NCBI RefSeq assembly: GCF_000224145.3
Contig: NC_020169.2
Location: 5,340,535-5,404,534, forward strand
Direction of reading: 5' to 3'
DNA length: 64,000 nucleotides
Source of the DNA: Ciona intestinalis
Taxonomy: Eukaryota; Chordata; Ascidiacea; Phlebobranchia; Cionidae
Notes under the pieces: generated by a model
What the model saw: the letters and a program-made list of their open reading frames with translations, nothing else
Told to the model about the DNA's origin: nothing
Databases searched by the model: none
Position numbers and translations under genes: made by a program
In this document: positions 45,501-58,128 of the stretch, piece by piece
Numbering within the stretch: the stretch's first letter is position 1
How the letters are laid out: the number at the start of each line of letters is the position of its first letter

Positions 45501-45926
45501 CTAAGGAAACGACTCCACCTTCGCTTTGTTCAGGGTTTCAAACCAAGCTGCTCGAGCTACAGTGTTGTAGGGGTCAAGGGTTGTCCTCACACAACGTACG
45601 AGGTGAACCATTAGGAAAAGCAGGAGGATAAACAACATACAATAAACTATTGTCTCTTCCACCATAACAGTTGGGACCGTAATATGTTCAGCTGAGTTAC
45701 CAACTGTATTGGCGTTGTCGAGCTTGGGGAAAAATGGGAAATCCGATGGTATTTGAGGCAATGGGTCGAACTGTCCCGGGTTCCCCGCCAAAGGGTCTTT
45801 TGTTGTTGCTGCATTATTTTCAAAATCTTTGCCCGCATCTCTTATAATACTTCTCAGACTCGAAACCGAGGATGAAATTGAAGTATTGACTTTTTCCAGC
45901 AGCGCTCTCCCAGGGGGTAATATCAT
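45501..45926 (-). CDS. Cortexin-like single-pass membrane protein
   Basis: 141 residues, single exon in view. The C-terminal third carries a hydrophobic helix (TIVYCMLFILLLFLMVHLV) followed by RCVRTTLDPYNTVARAAWFE. This matches the cortexin signature (membrane helix, then RCVR-x-x-LDPYS and a short cytosolic tail). Cortexins are small brain-enriched membrane proteins of poorly known role. The N-terminal about 90 residues are Ser/Asn/Pro-rich, with possible N-glycosylation at NTS, and much longer than the 30 or so residues of vertebrate cortexins. The open frame runs on upstream to a TTG; the first ATG is at 45926, and an upstream exon cannot be excluded. No signal peptide is visible, so the helix probably acts as a signal-anchor. 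The assignment rests on one motif. Confidence 0.68.
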   Translation of the reverse strand: MILPPGRALLEKVNTSISSSVSSLRSIIRDAGKDFENNAATTKDPLAGNPGQFDPLPQIPSDFPFFPKLDNANTVGNSAEHITVPTVMVEETIVYCMLFILLLFLMVHLVRCVRTTLDPYNTVARAAWFETLNKAKVESFP

Positions 45927-46862
45927 CACTACAGTGTGGTTCAGCAATATTCACAATTTAAATTCGTTACAACCTAAAATCAAAACAACATCAATGATAT
46001 ATATATATTTGCAATCACAGCAACATAATGACTTATTTCAGTTTTCTACGTGATTAATTGCAATTAGTAAGCCAACTCTGGCCTAAATCTCAAGTCCCAT
46101 GACGTGCTACGTTGTAGGAACTCACCAACGTAACCTAGACCTTTAGAATTCTTACCTGGCCCAAAATCTAACTGCTTTCGAGCTATTCTACCCAACATAG
46201 TACACGCTAATGCATTAGACACCATACATACTTCAGTGTGTGGCCGTCCATTTACATGCAACTGTTTGATCGATGGAGGCAAAACATATTAATCAGTAAG
46301 CAAAAATTAATTGCGACGCTTCTATTGATTAATGTTGAACAATAACGTTAACGCGCTTGGCTGTTTTGTTCAACTGCTCGCCAACGTGGCCACGAGTAAA
46401 GTGTCGTGTTCTTGGCCGAGCTGCTCCTTATATAGCCTAAACACGATGACGTCACAATATGGTTTGTTGGCTTGCTAATCCTTAGTGTTTGTAAGGAAAC
46501 GTTAAATAATTCAGCAATATAGTCATCCAAAGCTATGCGGTTGCCCAGAAAAATATTGCACACGGAGATAAGTAATTATCTTTCTAATAAGATCGTGTGG
46601 CGAGGCCCAAACCTTCAAACCTACGTTATTATGGCCGCTATCGATAAGCAGATCTAATATGCCGTAAACTTTCCCAATATTATCCGTTCCATCTTCCCTT
46701 GTACGTTGTGCTTACATAAAGAATATTAATGAGCATACTTAGGTTTTAATAATCAATTAAGTCCTTGGCGGCCACGCATTCATGTCTATTTACTTTAATA
46801 CGTCTACGTGCATCCAACTTATACTTCGTATTTAAGATTATTGTGTCTTAATCATGTTACAG

Positions 46863-47000
46863 TAGATTGGGGTAAGATGGTACATGCTTTCATTCGCCTT
46901 TTATCGTTTACCCCATTTGGTAGTAGACAAGGAATGTTTACAGAATCATGTAACCGTATTCATATTTCCTAACCGTTAGACACGCAACGTTCATAATACT
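46863..47000. mobile_element. MITE, second sub-type, partial
   Basis: TAGATTGGGGTAAGATGGTA, then TTTGGTAGTAGACAAGGAAT and CATGTAACCGTATTC; a SINE scrap (ATAACCACTGTCGTCGCCAA) follows. Confidence 0.6.
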
Positions 47001-47135
47001 TGATATAACCACTGTCGTCGCCAAGCGAAGATAAACAAGTTACATTTATCATGGCCTACTGATAATAAACAAAGAAAATTTAAAGAATTTTTTTTATGCG
47101 AATTGTTCATTCTTTTTTTAGTTTTACTCATTCAA

Positions 47136-47296
47136 TATAGTTGGATGAGGGAAGATAGGCCTTTAGCACATATAATATACTGTGTTTTAAACAATTAACA
47201 ACGGTCTACGGAATAGTTCTTTGAATGTTTTTTGTTTATGACCAAATGGAGCGAAAAATAGGATGAAAGGTGTCCCATCTTCCCTCACTCTACTAT
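47136..47296. mobile_element. MITE, internal deletion
   Basis: TATAGTTGGATGAGGGAAGA at the left, GGTGTCCCATCTTCCCTCAC, then TCTACTATA, at the right; shorter body. Confidence 0.75.
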
Positions 47297-48202
47297 ATAT
47301 TCAAAACGATTCGCATATGACCAAATAAGTCTCCACAAGCTAACGTAACGCTGCACCAGACGTATCTGTTCAGTGTACAGTTTGACACATAAACCAAAGC
47401 TACTCCTTTGTCTTTTTTTCACTTGACACTCAGTCTCAATAGAGTAACCATCAAACCACCACGCCTCTGCAACAATTTGTTGCTGCTTATAATGAATATT
47501 GTTTTAAATGTACTTACTGAGCAGAATGTTTTTCACAAAAGAGAAATCCAAGCCTTTCTCGACATAAACCTCCTTAAGTGCTACTAAGGCTTATGTTATT
47601 ATGAGCCGGATTTTATCCCATAGCCTTGCAATTCTATCCTGCCTACATTTTGAAAGCAAATTTATATTCCATGTATCAACTGTCATGTGTTTTTGTCAGT
47701 ACAGTCTACCAAGCCAACGGTTCTAAAAGTCCCTAAAATCATGCCACTGTTTGATTTTCTAGATCCGTTTACACAACACCAAATTTTTAAACTTCTCATG
47801 CAATACAAGCTTCAACAGCGTATGTTAAAATTATTTCATAAATTCCAACTTAAATTTAGATACTCTCACTATACACACTTGAGTGTACTTTGTGGTACAC
47901 AGTCTGTGAATCATTCCACAGCCTACCATATATGCTTCACTGAAGCTGAATAAGCGAACCACTGCCACTAGTTGCTGCCTCTCTCTCAGATAAAATCAGA
48001 TAATCGTCGAAGGCGATTCGTCACTCGTTAACTTTCCTTTATCGATCCAAATGCGATGGAAATTTTCACCAAGAAGTAACTAACTCGTTTCGTAACCTTT
48101 GACCCCTGTAAAAGGGCAACTTCCGCTGCCTTGCTTATACTTGCGCAGGGGGTTGAAATAAAACATAGAGCGTGGTATTTAGCTTACTACGTTAATAGTT
48201 TA

Positions 48203-48636
48203 TTGTAGGTTGGGGTAAGATGGTCCATGATTTTATTCTCTTTTTATCAGACGAATTATTGGCAAAAATAAAATATTTTTAGAATTATATAACCGTATTC
48301 TTACTGCTCTAAAGTATCATTGTAAATTGTTTAAAACATGAGGAAATATAAACTATTATGTTCTAACGGTATCCATCTTACCCCACTGTCCAACATTGTG
48401 CAATCGTTACGTTTTATGTACATAGTAGAGGTTGGGGAAAGATGGGACACCTTTTCATCTCGTCCCATTTAGTAGTAAACTAAGAACTTTAAAGAATCAT
48501 AAAACTGTATCCTCGCGACTTTCATAGACCGTTGTTAATTGTTTAAAATACGATATAGACCGTTGTTGATTGTTTGAAATACAGAATATTTAGATATTAT
48601 GTGCTAAAGGTGTCCCGTCTTCCCCCACCCTACTAT
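48203..48636. mobile_element. Two MITEs, one of each sub-type
   Basis: 48203-48388 has the TTGGGGTAAGATGGTCC start and the TATCCATCTTACCCCACTGT end. 48420-48636 has the AGAGGTTGGGGAAAGATGGG start and TCTTCCCCCACCCTACTATA end, with an internal duplication of the ATAGACCGTTGTT...TTTAAAATAC segment. Confidence 0.8.
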
Positions 48637-50470
48637 ATGTATATACGTGGCCAGCGACAGTTACGTATCTAGATAGGCCGTTCAATCAACTTGCCAATTC
48701 AAACCTTAAACCCCGTTAAAACCTAGAGCAAACGTATGGCTCAGTTATAATTTGATCTAAGAGGCTCCAATTAGTTTGGCTTGAAAGTTGAAATTGGTGT
48801 CTGTATAATATCTATCGTATTGACGGCTTGCTATTTTCTCAAGCCCTTTGTGGTTTCATTTAATGTTTATCAACTCCCATGCAACCACTTTGTTACATAA
48901 TGTAATTTAAGTTAAACGAATAACATTGCTTCCATTTATAATCCCCAGAACCCTGTTTTCTTTAAGCCATAAAATCACGTTTGCAGAGAATTTTATAATT
49001 TAAAAACGAATATGATTTTGCGCGATGCTTCTCGTAACGTTTATTCTAAATTTGAAAAAAAATGGATTAAAAAATTTCTGTGATCTAGATCTATCTAACT
49101 TTGAGAGACAAAACCCTAAACAGGAAAAACACAATTAGTTATATTGAACGTAGCTGTGAAATGAATCCGATTTTTTAAACAAGCCTTTTATTCTGTCTTA
49201 TACGAAGTAAACAGAAATGTAATTTACTCGGTGGAAACAGTATATGGTTGTAAAAGCGATCACAAGGCGCCGCCTAGCGGCTGTGTAAAATTAAATATAC
49301 TAAAGAGCAAATTTACCTCCTGTCGATGTTTTCATATTTTCACTTAACCTAAAAGCGCGCTCTATTGAACCATAGTAGTGTTAACAAAGCAACATAAAAT
49401 TCTCACCGAATTGAGGTTTTAAAGTGTATTTAAATATTTGTATATTAATGTACCGTATGCTTGGTCGTGTGCGAGGGCACGTAGTTGGGCGGTTACTTGG
49501 ACAAACAAAGCGTTGAGACGTCGGGAACGCCATGATGAAACCTGCGCAGTTCTACCCACGTTGAGCAAGACTTAGTTAAACATTCACCTCAATTTACGGA
49601 CGTCGTGTAATCATGTAACAGCCCCAGTTTGATGTGCAGACTGCTAGTTAAGGATTAAAGTTGATTTTCCGTCAATTAAAGAAAGCTTGGCAGTTCTGTG
49701 TGTACGTGCGGTTATAGAAAGGCCTGGAGTTGGTAATACGCGATCAAGTTTACCGCCTGTGCTTCTGTAAAGCAATTGGGGTTAATTTAACTTGATTAAA
49801 ACTCATTATCATTCATCCGTGGATTTACAAAAGGTATTCGCCAAACGTTAACAGTCAAGCTCATAGTTAAGGATATCGTGTTAACCGTTCAAACAGTAAT
49901 GGGAGTATTGTTGTACACAGCAGGTAAAAGTATTAAGGTAAGGTGTAAATATTGAACGATTAAGTTTCTAGTTGGTGAAGATTGACCACCTCACTGTATC
50001 AGCATATACGTTTAACTTTTTGTACAAAGGTGTTTTTGTGGGGTATGTCAAATAGAAAGAAAGAATAACATTTTAAAAGCTGTGAAAGGGGGTTTAAAAC
50101 ACAGGTATTTTAAATTCAAATGTCGTAGATATTTTAGACAAGTCACAGTCATAAAAAAGATACGTTGTTTTTAGACAGTTTGATGTTGCAATGTTTCTTT
50201 TAGAATTTCCAATACTCTGCTCTCTATATAAGAACAAGGTTTGTAAATCGTTCTGCCCATGACGTAACAAACGTTGATTGGCTTTAATCGCGCCAAGGCG
50301 AAAACGGGTTTGACGATAAAACTAACGATTACGTTGATGATAATTGGTGGGCTTGGTGTAGAAACCTATTTCATTAGCAGTTTGTTCTCGGCTGGTAAGG
50401 ACTGCTTTGTGTTGGTATATTTGTATAAAAAGAAAAGTTGATTTAAATGAGGGCTATAGTACAATATGTA

Positions 50471-50879
50471 TACAGTACTGTGGTGTAAGACGAGACACTT
50501 TTAGTACAAAATGTCCAAATATACTAACCGGGTTTAAACAATTAACAACGGTGTATAGAAGTCGCATGTATACAGTTTTATAATTCTTTGAATGTCTTTG
50601 TTTACTACCAAATTGGGTAAAAAAATAGAATGAAAAAACGTCCCATCTTCCCCCCACACACTATATAGGCAGTATTGAAGCGTTAGCAACTCGAAGGTTA
50701 GTGTAAGGTAAGATGAGACGCCTTTTCATTCTCTTACGTTCCATTTGATAGTAAACAAAGACTATTTACCGAATTATAAAACCGTGACTCGGAAAAGGCG
50801 TTGTTAATTGTTTAAAACACGATCAAAAAACATGGGATTTAGGTGCTAACTCTATCCCATCTTACCCCACACTACTATA
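50471..50879. mobile_element. Two MITEs in tandem
   Basis: 50471-50666 (TACAGTACTGTGGTGTAAGA to CTTCCCCCCACACACTATA) and 50699-50879 (GTGTAAGGTAAGATGAGACG to ATCTTACCCCACACTACTAT), about 30 bp apart. Confidence 0.8.
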
Positions 50880-51537
50880 GCAAAGACGCCTGTGTTATTG
50901 TTTATAAAAAAAGTTGTTTATAAAGGAGTAAGATGCGATACACTATTACAGGCAGTAATAAAGTAATGAGAATTACACGATTAAGCAGTTAAGTAAAGTC
51001 TACGTGGTTTTAACATCGAAGTCCATGCGTATAGTCGGTCCGCTAGAACCCCAAGTACCACTCATGTGTCATTGAAGATCTCACGACAACTAATTTGACG
51101 CTGAGACTTACGGTTAAGGTTTAAGGCTGAAGTAGTTTCTTGTACTATGCTGCTGACGTAGCTAATTATTACGATGTAATGTAAAAACTTCGCGTTGCTG
51201 CCTGGTATGTGGGATAATATAAACAGAGGTATGCAGTCGTGGTGAGATTCCGGCTGAGTTTGCGATACTTGGACGTATTAGTTTATTGCTTCTCATGAAT
51301 CAAACTGAGCTATGGTAAGATACCAACGTGTGTGGTCAGGTAACATTGCAAAAAGTTCGTGTCAGATATCTACTCAAGTATTTTAATGCAATAGTAAAAC
51401 GTGTATGTAGTAAACGCATTGAGAGGCGATATTTTTAGGCGAATCTGGCATGTTTTGCCTGAAATACTCGCTATTTGATTAGGTCGTCTTCTATGCCATG
51501 TAACATTAGCTGTATATGTGCCTTCAATGAGGTTATA

Positions 51538-51798
51538 TTAGGTTTAGGTAAGATGGTTCAGGTTCATTGTCTTTTAAACGTCTCATTCGGTAATAAACAT
51601 ATACAGTAGTGCGGGGGAAGATAAGACACCTTAAACACATAATATCCAAATATCCCAATCGTGTTTTAAACAATTAACAACAGTTTATGGAAGTCGTGAG
51701 GATACGCTTTTAGAATTCTGTGTATGTTCTTCGTTTACTACTAAATGGGACGAGAAAATAGGATGATAAGGTGTCCCATCTTCCCCCGACCTACTATA
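51538..51798. mobile_element. MITE fragment plus full MITE
   Basis: A left fragment (TTAGGTTTAGGTAAGATGGT to TCGGTAATAAACATA) stops at 51600, where a full copy begins (TACAGTAGTGCGGGGGAAGA to CTTCCCCCGACCTACTATA). This pattern fits insertion of one copy into another. Confidence 0.8.
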
Positions 51799-52223
51799 TT
51801 GTGATAATGGTACCATCTACTCGCGGTTCAGAGTCGTATATTTTGTGAAGGCCCAAACACAGTGACGGATGCTACAAGGCAAACATTCGCAGTGAGTGGT
51901 TGGTCAACTATGGTAGCGGTCCTTTGATCGGACCCCACAAAACGATTTTTAATGTCATTTTATGAAAGATTTAAATCTGTCATTCGATAACAGATGCCTT
52001 TTTGATCGCCCGAAACTTTTAGTGCCGAAAAAGATTTATTGAAAGACAGTTGGAAAGCGTTTGCCTGTCGTGACTTACAGAGCTGTTTTGTACCGATATA
52101 TAAATTAATGCTGGTAAATAAATAGTATTTTTTACACCAGAATGAGTAAGCGTTTATATGCCCTTTCTCTAAGTTTTTGTACTTTAAAACCGCCCAAAAT
52201 GATGATTAAGAGTCAATAATATT

Positions 52224-52413
52224 ATTAGGGCGGGAAAGATGGGACGCCTTTACGTTCTATTTTCTCGTCACATTTAGTAGTAAACAAAGAACATTCAAAG
52301 AATTATAAAACTATATCCTCACGACTTCCATAAACCGTTGGTAATTGTTTAAAACACGATTAAGGTATTTGGATATTATGGGCTAAAGGTGTCCCGTTAT
52401 CCCCCACCCTATT
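52224..52413. mobile_element. MITE, full-length
   Basis: TTATTAGGGCGGGAAAGATG at the left, AAAGGTGTCCCGTTATCCCC, then CACCCTATTT, at the right. Confidence 0.8.
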
Positions 52414-52739
52414 TTAAATAAATTGTAAACGTTATACCATAATGAGTTGGTACATCGAATGCACATTTCACCCCTGCCCTATGTTGTTTCACGTTAAACA
52501 CGCTCCGAACCACGCTGTGGTTTCTGCTTCACTATTTTAATTCCTTAGCGTTGATAAGCAATGGTTGGCTAACTCCTTCTGTCAACATGCAAGACAAACT
52601 ATTGAAACTTCGATCGGTAATGGTGCATTAAATGGCCCCGCATGCCAATGGTCTAGGCAAACATTGGGATACAGCAGGCGACCGCACTCGTGGGACTTTA
52701 ATATTAATTCTGTCTCGTAGCTTGATAATTTTTAGCAAG

Positions 52740-52866
52740 CAATATGAACACGTTTTTTTAGAGTCGTAAGGATACTAATATATATTTCTGTAAATATTCT
52801 TTCTTTACTATCAAATATAAATTTAAAATAGAATTATAATGTCTCGTCTTTCCCCATCCTACTATA
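52740..52866. mobile_element. MITE, right half
   Basis: AGAGTCGTAAGGATACTAAT to CTTTCCCCATCCTACTATAT; left end missing. Confidence 0.6.
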
Positions 52867-53232
52867 TATACGTTATTTGAAACGGTTAAGGGTTTTAGAT
52901 ACTGTTACTTTGCGTGAGGTATAATCTACGTTGCGGCGGCCTAAATAACTGTTAAGTATTTGTTTAGTAATATTTTTAACCTGTTATATATAAAAGCCAG
53001 GACTAAATAACTAAACAAATTTCCCCCAAAATGCAAAATAGTAAATAAATATATGTGAGTGCGAACGAGAGTGGTTTTGGGTGGGACAAATTCGTATATC
53101 AGTCTTCATTACCGCGAATAGCCATATTGCATTTGGTAAGCTATATTGTTGTTGCCGCTTTGAGTTCAGATCTCTTGTTGTTTTCATCTAGCGATAAATC
53201 GCTTAGGTCTTAAAACCTGTTATTGCTTGGAA

Positions 53233-53331
53233 ATGCCAGATGTGATACGTAACAGAGGCCTCGCCAGCGAAAACAAAGTGATTGTTGAAAAAGGAAATGA
53301 TCAGACCGAGGTTTCGGAATTTAGAAACAAA
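53233..53331 (+). CDS. Unrecognised possible first exon
   Basis: 33 codons from an ATG (MPDVIRNRGLASENKVIVEK, then GNDQTEVSEF) to a GTGTGT donor, with hydrophilic, protein-like composition. The frame continues through the donor into non-protein-like sequence and stops at 53512. No family recognised and no partner exon found, so this is only a candidate. Confidence 0.2.
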
Positions 53332-55554
53332 GTGTGTCCTGACCGCCAACTTAGTCATACTTGTATTTTTAAAACTTTCTCTTGTTTTTCGCGACTAATT
53401 CTTCAGTATCTTAAGCGTGGTCAAAACCTAGTCGTTTATTTCAGCTGCGTGACCTGTATTCGAGACAGTACTTGTCCGTTTCTCAAGTTAATTTCGTATC
53501 AAAATTTTAATTAACCGATAGTTTTCATATCACTCTAGACAGCGGTGATACTTGAGCAAAATGCGCGGCTCTGGAACACAAATACACATATCACGGCATG
53601 TAAACTATGGCTTAGTCTGACCGCATCCTGGAATTAAAATCGCAACGTACAGTTAACAGCATTCTAGCAATTCCTTAACCTGCACCATGGTATTTTAAAG
53701 AAATTGGATATCGAATTATAACACCGAATTTTTACATAATATCTCATATTTACCAATCATATTTTTACAACTATTAACGCTCTTTTATAGTCGTGGGCAT
53801 ATACGGTTCTTTCGTTTTTTTTGTTTACTACCAAAAGGAAATAGATAATAGAATAAAACGTAGTCTCATCTTCCCCTGCTCTACTATATATTTGTTAATA
53901 AATTTTGAAACGTCTGATCGCTCGCCCTAAATTAAGCTTATAACATTTTAAAACCAATATAATTCTAACGGTCTAAAATGTGTATTATATTTGAACAGAT
54001 TTTAAAAATAAACGAAATTAAACGTTCAAATTTCGCTCAGCTTTTGATCTAAGTACCTAATACGTCATACTTGTCCTACAGAGTGACGTCATGAAAGAAT
54101 TCGAAAATTGACCAGTTTTTTGTGTAGTATCGTGTGAATACTATTTTCCTGATAAAAACCACGATAAAATTTCGGCAAATATGTCTCGGACAAAGAAGCT
54201 CTGTTTCATATAAAATAGCACCACATACACTGTCTCGGGTCGTTCGCGAGGCAGTTAACTTTTAAAGACCAGAGCCAGTTCAGATCTTTCGGGCACCGGT
54301 AATTATTAGGGTGGTGGAACGGTAACAGCATATCGTATAACTGGATAGTGGAAACAGATACATTGCTTTTCAGGTTGAGTTAGCGCGTGTATTTCGTCAT
54401 GTAGTTAGTCCTTACGTTCCGGGACGTTGGTTGTTAACACAGCGTTTGTTGTTCCCACGCATTTGGCTTGCGGATGGATTAGTAGAGTCAGATTGACTTG
54501 TAGGCGCCTAAGGTGAGAAATGCGTCAAATTCGCATGCCGGGCTCTGTGGTAAACCGGCAACGATGGTACACGCGCGTGTTGCTCCCAGGAAAGCTATGA
54601 GACAACCGACTTGCGTCCAAACGCTTGTCGGAGGTAATCAACGTATATACATGGTTGTCTGTTGAGTTCGCAATTCTGCCCTTGGCAAGCGTCGGCCTAT
54701 CCTGTGCTCTGGAACTTTGCCAAAGCTTCCAAGTTTGTGAGAGAGCTTGCGGTCACACGCCCGTATTCGGAAAAAGCGTTTGATATAAGAGTGAACGCTC
54801 TGTCGTAATCCGTTCATTCGAAAAAAGATTATGCTGATAGTAAGTCATGTTTAAACTGCACTTGTGGCATAAAGAATTTTAAAGGTTACATACGCCTGAA
54901 GCCTTCGCAAATTCAAGGCAGAATTTTCAACTTTGAAATAAATCAAGATTTCCGTCTCAGTGATTTGGCATCGAAAATAATTTCTGAGTTGTTTTGATGT
55001 AGTATATCAGACTATAGGAGTTTATGCTTAAGCTTAGGAAAGATTAGAAACACAATCCAGGTATTAGAAAAGCTCTTACATACAGACCCAATCCTGCTTG
55101 TCGTCGGATCTTAGGTATTACTGTACTTGTATATGGTTTAAGGTAGAGCTGTGATCCTATTTTACAATAAGGCTTAAGTACACTGGCACTGGCATACGTA
55201 TCGTATGATATATAGAGCCGGTTTAGGCGTAGGCGGGGGATTACAGTTTAGTAAATACAACGTGGTTTAGGCTGGAAAGTAACTTTTATATTTCCGATGT
55301 ACATTTTAGTGTAAGCGACATTTAGGTTTAAAATTTAACTGCAAAAAAGCTTTTTTTCTCAGTTTCAATACAAACATAACGGTCTATATGCATGATACGA
55401 TTTTTATCTAAACTAAAACCATCTTCAGCCACGGCGGAAAAGATTTAAAAAAATGTCCATAAATTCCAAGATGATATTTTATATATATATATTATGCCTG
55501 GCGTTCCGGCACGTCTTGCTCGTCTGAAGTAATGATATTGCTGGGGAACCTTAC
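53332..55554. other. No gene recognised; one diverged MITE
   Basis: A MITE lies at about 53690-53886 (right end TCTTCCCCTGCTCTACTATA). The stretch 54240-54800 is richer in G+C and CG dinucleotides than its surroundings and has donor-like AAGGTGAGAA near 54510. It may be a promoter or untranslated exon, but no motif decides. Confidence 0.4.
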
Positions 55555-55779
55555 CTCTGATTTATGACCGCTGGCACCATATTCCGCGCTCCACCAATGC
55601 TGCACGAATTTGCGGTCGGTAGGGGTGTATATAATTACTTTCCTACGTATTTTCACGAGATGGTTATGGCTGGTAAGCCAACAGAGGCAGTTGAATAGCG
55701 ATCTAGATTCGCACTCTGTACATAAACCTGAAATACCACAATATTGTAACGCTGCCAAGATTGAGACTGCCCGTAGCAC
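55555..55779 (-). CDS. Unrecognised candidate secreted-protein exon
   Basis: 75 codons on the minus strand from an ATG at 55779 to a strong donor (TCAGAG then GTAAGG) in phase 0. The start MLRAVSILAALQYCGISG is hydrophobic, as in a weak signal peptide. Cysteines (CTECES, NCLCW) and a basic stretch (VKIRRKVIIYTPTDRKF, then VQHWWSAEYG) follow. Without splicing the frame ends 20 codons later, at 55492. An internal acceptor-like TTTATGTACAG would alternatively start the exon at 55715. No family recognised. Confidence 0.3.
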
Positions 55780-56277
55780 TATACATCTCAGTTAAGAGCC
55801 GCGCGAAGACGATGTTGTTTTTGTTGTTAGATGTATTGAAGTCGATTTAAATATAAGACCACTGTATGAGCGCAGAGTATTGTAAACGTATTAATACTTA
55901 TCCCTTGCCTATCTATGGTAAAGTCGACTGTTAGTTTGTAGTTTAAGTATGTATGTTGGAACATTTTAAGTTTATTTTATCTAATTTGCATTACAGCAGC
56001 TTGTGTTATACTCGTTACAGTGGTTGACTTTTGTTATTGTAAGTTTAAGTTGTGAGATAGATTGTAGTATTCAGTTTGTATTTTAACATTGTACGAACAT
56101 TTAGTTAATTTAGGTATTGCTGTAATATGATGTTATACACGGTATACGATGGTTTCAGGTTCTTGGTCTTAAAAGGTTGAATGTGTTAGACAGGCAGGTG
56201 ATGATGGATATTACACAAGCTTTTCCCTTTATTGTGTAGTGTAGCATAAACTTGCGAGTTCCCCGAATATCAAGCTA

Positions 56278-56467
56278 TATATAGTTAGGTTTGGACACCT
56301 TTTCTTTCTATTTTCTCGACGCATTTAGTAGTAAACAAAGAACATTCAAAGAATTATAAAACCGTATCCTCACGACTCTTTTAGACCGTTGATGATTGTT
56401 TGAAACACGATCAGGATATTTTGGTAATATGTTTTAAAGGTGTCCCATCTTACGCCACCCTACTTTA
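56278..56467. mobile_element. MITE copy
   Basis: TATAGTTAGGTTTGGACACC at the left, AAAGGTGTCCCATCTTACGC, then CACCCTACTTTA, at the right. Confidence 0.75.
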
Positions 56468-57279
56468 TACGTCGGCATATACTTAGATGGGCACAGTACT
56501 CATTTTACGCCCTTATTAATGCGTGCCTACTGTATTAGTTATTTTATTTTTAATTTCACTTTACGAATACAGTCTGATTGAAAGTGTTTTTAACTTTATT
56601 TTAATGGTATAAATAGTAAAATTTTCTATGTTTAAATATTAGTTGCGAACTGTGTTTAAAATATTAGTTGCGATTTGAAATGTGTTTAAACGCATATATT
56701 GGGTTACAGAATTAGAGTTTTAACGTTTTTTTTTCTTTCAAGACCTCAAATATTTATCGTTTTCTCACCCTAGTTTTGAGGTCAAACTAAATAATGATCC
56801 CTTTGTATACAATATAGTTATTTTTAGCTTGTGTATTTATATGCATAATACACCCTTGCAGTGAGTCCGTAATCCAATGAACGCTTCGTATTAAGGCAAA
56901 CATTGTATTATATATACAGCTTTGTAATTATAGTAATTAAAGTCAATGTCATTGCGTTTATTTGCCATAGAACTTATAGTGTACCAACGCTGAGTTAAGC
57001 TGAGTTAACACGTTGAACTTGTAGGCATTGTTGGATCTCGTTGTGCTTTTACAGTCAATATAGATTCATACCAACAGTGTGATTCCCAGTACCGTGCGTC
57101 ATATTGTAAGACGCCATCTTTCACTCAAAATCCCGCCGCGTCATAAAATAAATATTGAATGGCATTCATTGCTTGTTATTCCCGTTACTATCTGACTATT
57201 AAGTCGAGATTGGTTCAATATGTTGAAAAGTAAAGATCCGTTCGGCTAGTTTTAAGTAGGCTTTTATAATGTTAATACA

Positions 57280-57482
57280 TATAGTACTACGGGGTAAGAT
57301 GGGACACCTTTAACACATACCGTCCACAAATCCTGATAGTTTTTTAAACAATTTCTAACAGTCTATGGGAGTTGCAAGGAAACGGTTTTATAAGTCTAAG
57401 CTTTAAATGTTCTTTTTACTGCCAAATTGGACGAGAAAATTGAATTAAAAAAAGGTGTTTCATCTTCTCCCACCTTACTATA
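57280..57482. mobile_element. MITE, full-length
   Basis: TATAGTACTACGGGGTAAGA at the left, GGTGTTTCATCTTCTCCCAC, then CTTACTATA, at the right. A second left fragment follows at about 57500-57570 (AGGTTGGGTTTAACG, TTCGGTAGTAAACAAAG). Confidence 0.75.
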
Positions 57483-57946
57483 TTGAAGAAATGAATATGT
57501 AAGTAGGTTGGGTTTAACGTAATACATGTTTTCGTTGTTTTTTATCGTCTCATTCGGTAGTAAACAAAGATTTTCTAGCTCCAGACTGTAATAGACTTGC
57601 TTGCGTTGAAATATCTAAAATTGTTCACGTCTCAAATATTTGAGGGTTTCTGTGACGTCACACATGTCAAAAACACGTTCATCCATCTTTTCGACTTTGA
57701 GGGACAAAAACCAAAAACGTATTTAACTTCCTTATAGTGGTGCGTAATATACACTGTACACTATATATAAAGTTTGGATCCATAAGAAATTCCTTAAGTC
57801 GAGTAAACGACGGTCGAAGCAGAAGCTTTGTTCGGCTTCGTTTCAATACCCGGACGGTAAACAGAAGTCTGAACCAACTTTAAGCAGACGGTCGTGAAAC
57901 CACTTTAAACTTAGAGCCAGGTCATTGCCCGCAAAACCAGTTAATT

Positions 57947-58128
57947 CCGGTTCGAACCGGTCATAAAGTTCGATTCCCACCATAGCCAGTTAAGGTATAA
58001 AACCCCGACATTAAGGGAACTACAGCAGGTCAACTTGGTGTGTATTGTTCTCGTGACTCGAAAGTGATTTATGTTTCAGAATTCGCCCAAATTAGGCGAT
58101 ATACCTTCAGACCTCGTGGTTCGTGTCT
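57947..58128 (+). promoter_or_regulatory. TATA promoter with CCGGTT palindrome and 5' untranslated exon
   Basis: A perfect 14 bp palindrome CCGGTTCGAACCGG (57947-57960) lies 36 bp before TATAAAA (57996-58002). A transcript starting near 58025 would run to TGTCT then GTGAGT (donor at 58129), and TTTATTTTACAG ends at 58414, 29 bp before the ATG. The arrangement is a plausible core promoter plus untranslated first exon; start site not demonstrated. Confidence 0.5.

Larger units (their letters stand above)
45927..53232. other. Gene-poor, repeat-rich block
   Basis: No recognised gene. It holds one short dispersed repeat (46070-46140) and many MITEs, listed separately. Between 49440 and 49940 the DNA is less AT-rich and carries donor-like AGGTAAGGTG near 49936, as expected of an untranslated first exon or promoter, but nothing proves transcription. 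A frame of 88 codons at 47687-47953 shows no family or splice context. Upstream regulatory DNA of the cortexin-like gene should lie in its left part. Confidence 0.45.
55780..57946. other. Upstream region of the thrombospondin-repeat gene
   Basis: AT-rich sequence without recognised exons. It contains MITEs at 56278-56467 and 57280-57482. Otherwise I see no coding signal. Confidence 0.45.

Noticed and set aside
45927-45947. Cortexin-like start seven codons upstream
   Set aside because: The frame there begins at TTG; the first ATG is at 45926.
47687-47953. Plus-strand gene of 88 codons
   Set aside because: No family resemblance, splice context or promoter; composition like the surrounding AT-rich DNA.
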